From an uncultured Gemmatimonadota bacterium (GTDB taxonomy: Bacteria; Gemmatimonadota; Gemmatimonadetes; Gemmatimonadales; Gemmatimonadaceae): 7,256 nucleotides of DNA. Location: assembly GCA_903894655.1 (NCBI GenBank), contig CAITQY010000082.1, forward strand, positions 1 through 7,256, read 5' to 3'. The notes under the pieces are model-generated. The model worked only from the letters and a program-made list of their open reading frames with translations. It was not told where the DNA came from and did not search any database. Positions within the stretch are counted from its first letter, which is position 1; every line of letters starts with the position of its first letter. The position numbers and the translations under genes are program-made. Shown here piece by piece: positions 4,791 through 7,256 of this stretch.

Positions 4791-5903
4791 ATGACAGCTA
4801 ACGCTCCCGGCCCGCTCAAGCGCACGCCACTCCACGACGTTCACGTCGCACTCGGCGCGAAGATCGTCCCCTTCGCCGGCTACGAAATGCCGGTGCAGTA
4901 TCCCACCGGCATCACCGCCGAGCACAACGCCGTGCGCACCGCGTGCGGCATGTTTGACGTGTCGCACATGGGTGAAGTGATCGTGCGCGGTCCAGATGCG
5001 CTTCGGTTCGTGTCCTCGGTGACGAGTAACGACGTCGAAGCGCTGGCCGTCGGACAGATCCAATACTCCACGCTGCTGCGCGCCGACGGCACGATCGTCG
5101 ATGACCTGCTCGTCTATCGGTTCGCCGATCACCTGATGCTGGTCATCAATGCCAGCAATCGCGACAAGGATCTCGCGCATCTGCAGGCGAACATCGCCGG
5201 ATTTGATTGCACGATGACGGACATCTCCGATAGCATCGCGCTCCTCGCCGTGCAGGGACCGCAGGCGCCCGCCATCGTGGCGTCGCTGTCCGATGTGCCG
5301 CTCGACGGGATCAAGTACTACTGGTTCACCGAAGGCAACGTGGCCGGCGTGCCGTGCATCATTTCGCGCACTGGCTACACCGGCGAACTCGGGTTCGAGT
5401 TGTACTTCGACGCGTCGCAGGCGGTGGCCGTGTGGAACGCCGTGATGGCCGCCGGTATCGTGACGCCGGCGGGCCTCGGCTGCCGCGATTCGCTGCGTCT
5501 CGAGGCTGGCATGTGTCTGTACGGCAACGAGCTCGACGATCGCACCACGCCGATCGAAGCGGGGTTGAACTGGCTGGTGAAGCTTGCCAAGCGCGAGCCG
5601 TTTCTGGGCAAGGAGGTGCTCGTCCGTCAGCGCCAGGAAGGCACCGACCGCAGGCTGGTTGGCTTCACGATAGACGAGCGCGCGATCCCGCGACATGGGC
5701 ATGGGGTGGTCTACGGCGGTGTCACCATTGGTGACGTGTGCAGCGGGTGTATGAGCCCATCGCTCGGCGTTCCGATCGGCACCTGCTATCTGCCCGCGGC
5801 GGCGGCGGTGGAAGGCACCACCTTCGAGATCGATATCCGCGGACGGAAGTTGCCCGCCCGTGTGGTGACGTTGCCGTTCTACAAGCGGGCAGGGAAGGCG
5901 TGA
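4791..5903 (+). CDS. gcvT: Aminomethyltransferase, T-protein of the glycine cleavage system
   Basis: GcvT transfers the methylene group from aminomethyl-lipoyl H-protein to tetrahydrofolate, releasing ammonia and giving 5,10-methylene-THF. The 370-residue protein is of normal length and covers the whole family: LHDVHVALGAKIVPFAGYEMP at the N-terminus, the FDVSHMGE block (55-62), the catalytic-acid region DGTIVDDL (99-106), RTGYTGELGFE, and the C-terminal barrel ending in LPFYKR. The D of VDDL corresponds to the folate-contacting aspartate of the family. The GYTGE block argues for GcvT rather than YgfZ. The ATG at 4791 has only a weak GAG just upstream. gcvH and gcvP are not adjacent on the visible side. 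Its stop overlaps the next gene's GTG, indicating translational coupling. Confidence 0.95.
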   Translation: MTANAPGPLKRTPLHDVHVALGAKIVPFAGYEMPVQYPTGITAEHNAVRTACGMFDVSHMGEVIVRGPDALRFVSSVTSNDVEALAVGQIQYSTLLRADGTIVDDLLVYRFADHLMLVINASNRDKDLAHLQANIAGFDCTMTDISDSIALLAVQGPQAPAIVASLSDVPLDGIKYYWFTEGNVAGVPCIISRTGYTGELGFELYFDASQAVAVWNAVMAAGIVTPAGLGCRDSLRLEAGMCLYGNELDDRTTPIEAGLNWLVKLAKREPFLGKEVLVRQRQEGTDRRLVGFTIDERAIPRHGHGVVYGGVTIGDVCSGCMSPSLGVPIGTCYLPAAAAVEGTTFEIDIRGRKLPARVVTLPFYKRAGKA

Positions 5904-7256
5904 GCGCACGTCCGCGCCCCGCAGCCATGCGGCGTGGCGGTGTGGATGACGGCGCGGCGAGCGTCGTCGCGATACTCATGACCGATGTCGAGCCGGCGGT
6001 GCGATTGAACGCCGCGCTCGAGGCGGCGGGGATTACGACGGTCACCATCTCGCCGATGGATGATGTCCGCGGCGACGTGCGCCGGGCACGTCCCGACATC
6101 GTGGTGTTAACGGGTGCCCTGCTCGACGCGGCGAATATGTCGCTCGTCCGACAGTTGTTGTGGGACAATGTGGCCGTCCTCGGCTTCACCGACGTGTCCG
6201 ATCCGCAGATGGTTGAGCGGTTGCGGGACATCGGGTACGCCGAGGTGTGGCCGAAGCCGGTGCGGATCGAGGATGTCGTGGACAGCGTGAAGCGGCGGCT
6301 CGAGCGTCAGCGGCTGGCCGAGCTCACGGGACTGGTTGGTGAGTCGGCGGCGATTCGCGAAGTGCTGGTGAAAGTGGAGCAGATTGCGCCCGTCACCAGT
6401 ACGGTCCTCATCGAAGGGGAGAGCGGCACCGGCAAGGAACTCGTGGCGCGTGCGATTCATCGATTGAGTCCGCGTCGCGGGAAGCCCTTTATTGCGGTGA
6501 ACGTCGGTGCGCTCACCGAAACGCTGCTGGAGAGTGAACTCTTCGGCCATGAGAAGGGCGCGTTCACCGGCGCGGCGGAGCGTCGACTGGGCCGCTTCGA
6601 ATTGGCCGATACCGGTACGCTCTTTCTCGATGAAATCGGTGAGATCCCGTCCACGACGCAGGTGAAGTTGCTGCGCGTGCTCGAGGAGCGTGAAGTCACG
6701 CGGGTGGGCAGTGGCACACCGATCCCGATCGATGTGCGCGTGGTGGCCGCCACGAACCGTCCGCTGCGCGAACATGTCGAAGAAGGCGGTTTTCGCGCGG
6801 ACCTGTTTTATCGGCTGAACGTGCTCGGGATTTATTTGCCGCCGCTGCGCGAACGTCGCGACGATATCCCGTTGCTCGTGCGACGGTTCGTCACCGAGTT
6901 CGCATCACTGCACGATCGCGCGTTTCACGGCATCTCCGCCGACGCCTTGGCGCTGTTGGTCGAGTACGGATGGCCCGGCAATGTGCGTGAGTTGCGCAAT
7001 CTCGTGGAGAGCATGGTCGTGCTCGCCCACGGTCGGGAAATCGGCGCCGATGATATTCCTCGGCCAATCCGCGACGGGGGCGGTCGTCGGTTGCTGCCCG
7101 TGCACGTCGGGCCAGTGGTGCGTGAGGGCGAGCGGGCGCAGGGGCGGGAGCTCGAGTTCATTGTGCGCTCGCTGGTCGAACTGAAGTTGCAAGTCGAGGA
7201 GTTGCGTCGTCGGATGGACGGGGAGAGCCGTGCGCCCGCGCCAGGGTGGCTGGGAG
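5900..7256 (+). CDS. Sigma-54-dependent transcriptional activator with a degenerate receiver domain (3' end outside window)
   Basis: This NtrC-family enhancer-binding protein would use ATP to remodel RNA polymerase holding sigma-54. There are 452 codons before the edge. Residues 21-130 resemble a receiver domain, but Thr71 (PDIVVLTGALLD) replaces the phospho-acceptor Asp and Val30 replaces one acidic-pocket residue, while D29, T97 and K119 (PKP) are kept. The AAA+ domain from about 146 has Walker A GESGTGKE (173-180), sigma-54-contacting GAFTGA (220-225), Walker B LFLDE (241-245), FRADLFYRLN (298-307) and WPGNVREL (358-365). After it comes a helical, coiled-coil-like stretch (416-439) instead of an immediate Fis-type DNA-binding helix-turn-helix. 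The GTG at 5900 overlaps the gcvT TGA (GTGA) and follows AGGGAAGG. ATG codons at 5927 and 5978 are alternatives, but the latter would cut into the receiver fold. Confidence 0.93.
   Translation, partial: MSARPRPAAMRRGGVDDGAASVVAILMTDVEPAVRLNAALEAAGITTVTISPMDDVRGDVRRARPDIVVLTGALLDAANMSLVRQLLWDNVAVLGFTDVSDPQMVERLRDIGYAEVWPKPVRIEDVVDSVKRRLERQRLAELTGLVGESAAIREVLVKVEQIAPVTSTVLIEGESGTGKELVARAIHRLSPRRGKPFIAVNVGALTETLLESELFGHEKGAFTGAAERRLGRFELADTGTLFLDEIGEIPSTTQVKLLRVLEEREVTRVGSGTPIPIDVRVVAATNRPLREHVEEGGFRADLFYRLNVLGIYLPPLRERRDDIPLLVRRFVTEFASLHDRAFHGISADALALLVEYGWPGNVRELRNLVESMVVLAHGREIGADDIPRPIRDGGGRRLLPVHVGPVVREGERAQGRELEFIVRSLVELKLQVEELRRRMDGESRAPAPGWLG

Noticed and set aside
4740..5909. 389-codon minus-strand open frame opposite gcvT
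   Set aside because: It is a His/Arg-rich shadow of gcvT with no recognisable domain or credible start region.
1..7256. Mobile element, CRISPR array or anti-phage system
   Set aside because: No transposase, integrase, repeat-spacer pattern or defence-type domain was seen in any frame. All large frames are housekeeping genes or their shadows.

Overview
This is a GC-rich, gene-dense bacterial chromosome segment made of housekeeping genes. One complete minus-strand gene lies on the left. Six plus-strand genes follow, the last cut by the right edge. The protein sequences look like a deep-branching GC-rich Gram-negative. Gemmatimonadota is my best guess, from general resemblance of HslV, HslU and GcvT and from the coiled-coil tail on the sigma-54 activator. 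That assignment is inference, since no rRNA or other marker is present. I saw no CRISPR array, insertion sequence, tRNA or rRNA.

Layout: (1) 1-211 is intergenic or leader DNA with a long nested inverted repeat (58-159), short AACTCAA repeats and a possible start of another minus-strand gene at the left edge. (2) 212-1189 (minus) is a PLP fold-type II threonine/serine dehydratase-like enzyme. (3) Its start codon lies head to head with that of hslV (1199-1744, plus), with only 9 bp between them. hslU follows (1821-3215), so the complete HslVU ATP-dependent protease is encoded. (4) argF, ornithine carbamoyltransferase (3280-4206), and a bcp/PrxQ-type peroxiredoxin (4224-4682) continue in the same direction with 64 and 17 bp gaps, and could share the transcript. 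(5) A 108-bp gap (4683-4790) holds a sigma-54-like -24/-12 element and an overlapping palindrome. (6) gcvT, the aminomethyltransferase of the glycine cleavage system (4791-5903), overlaps by 4 nt a sigma-54 enhancer-binding protein (5900 to the window end).

Functional reading: hslVU supplies heat-inducible cytoplasmic proteolysis, and the peroxiredoxin supplies peroxide defence. argF, gcvT and the dehydratase belong to amino-acid metabolism. The most interesting signals are regulatory. A hairpin ends on the base before the hslU start codon, where no Shine-Dalgarno is visible (an RNA-thermometer candidate). The dehydratase/hslV start region is so compact that both messages may be leaderless or nearly so. 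A sigma-54-like promoter precedes gcvT, whose coupled downstream gene encodes a sigma-54 activator. That activator's receiver domain has Thr where the phospho-acceptor Asp should be. The structured element at 58-159 is unexplained. I found no wholly new multi-gene system.
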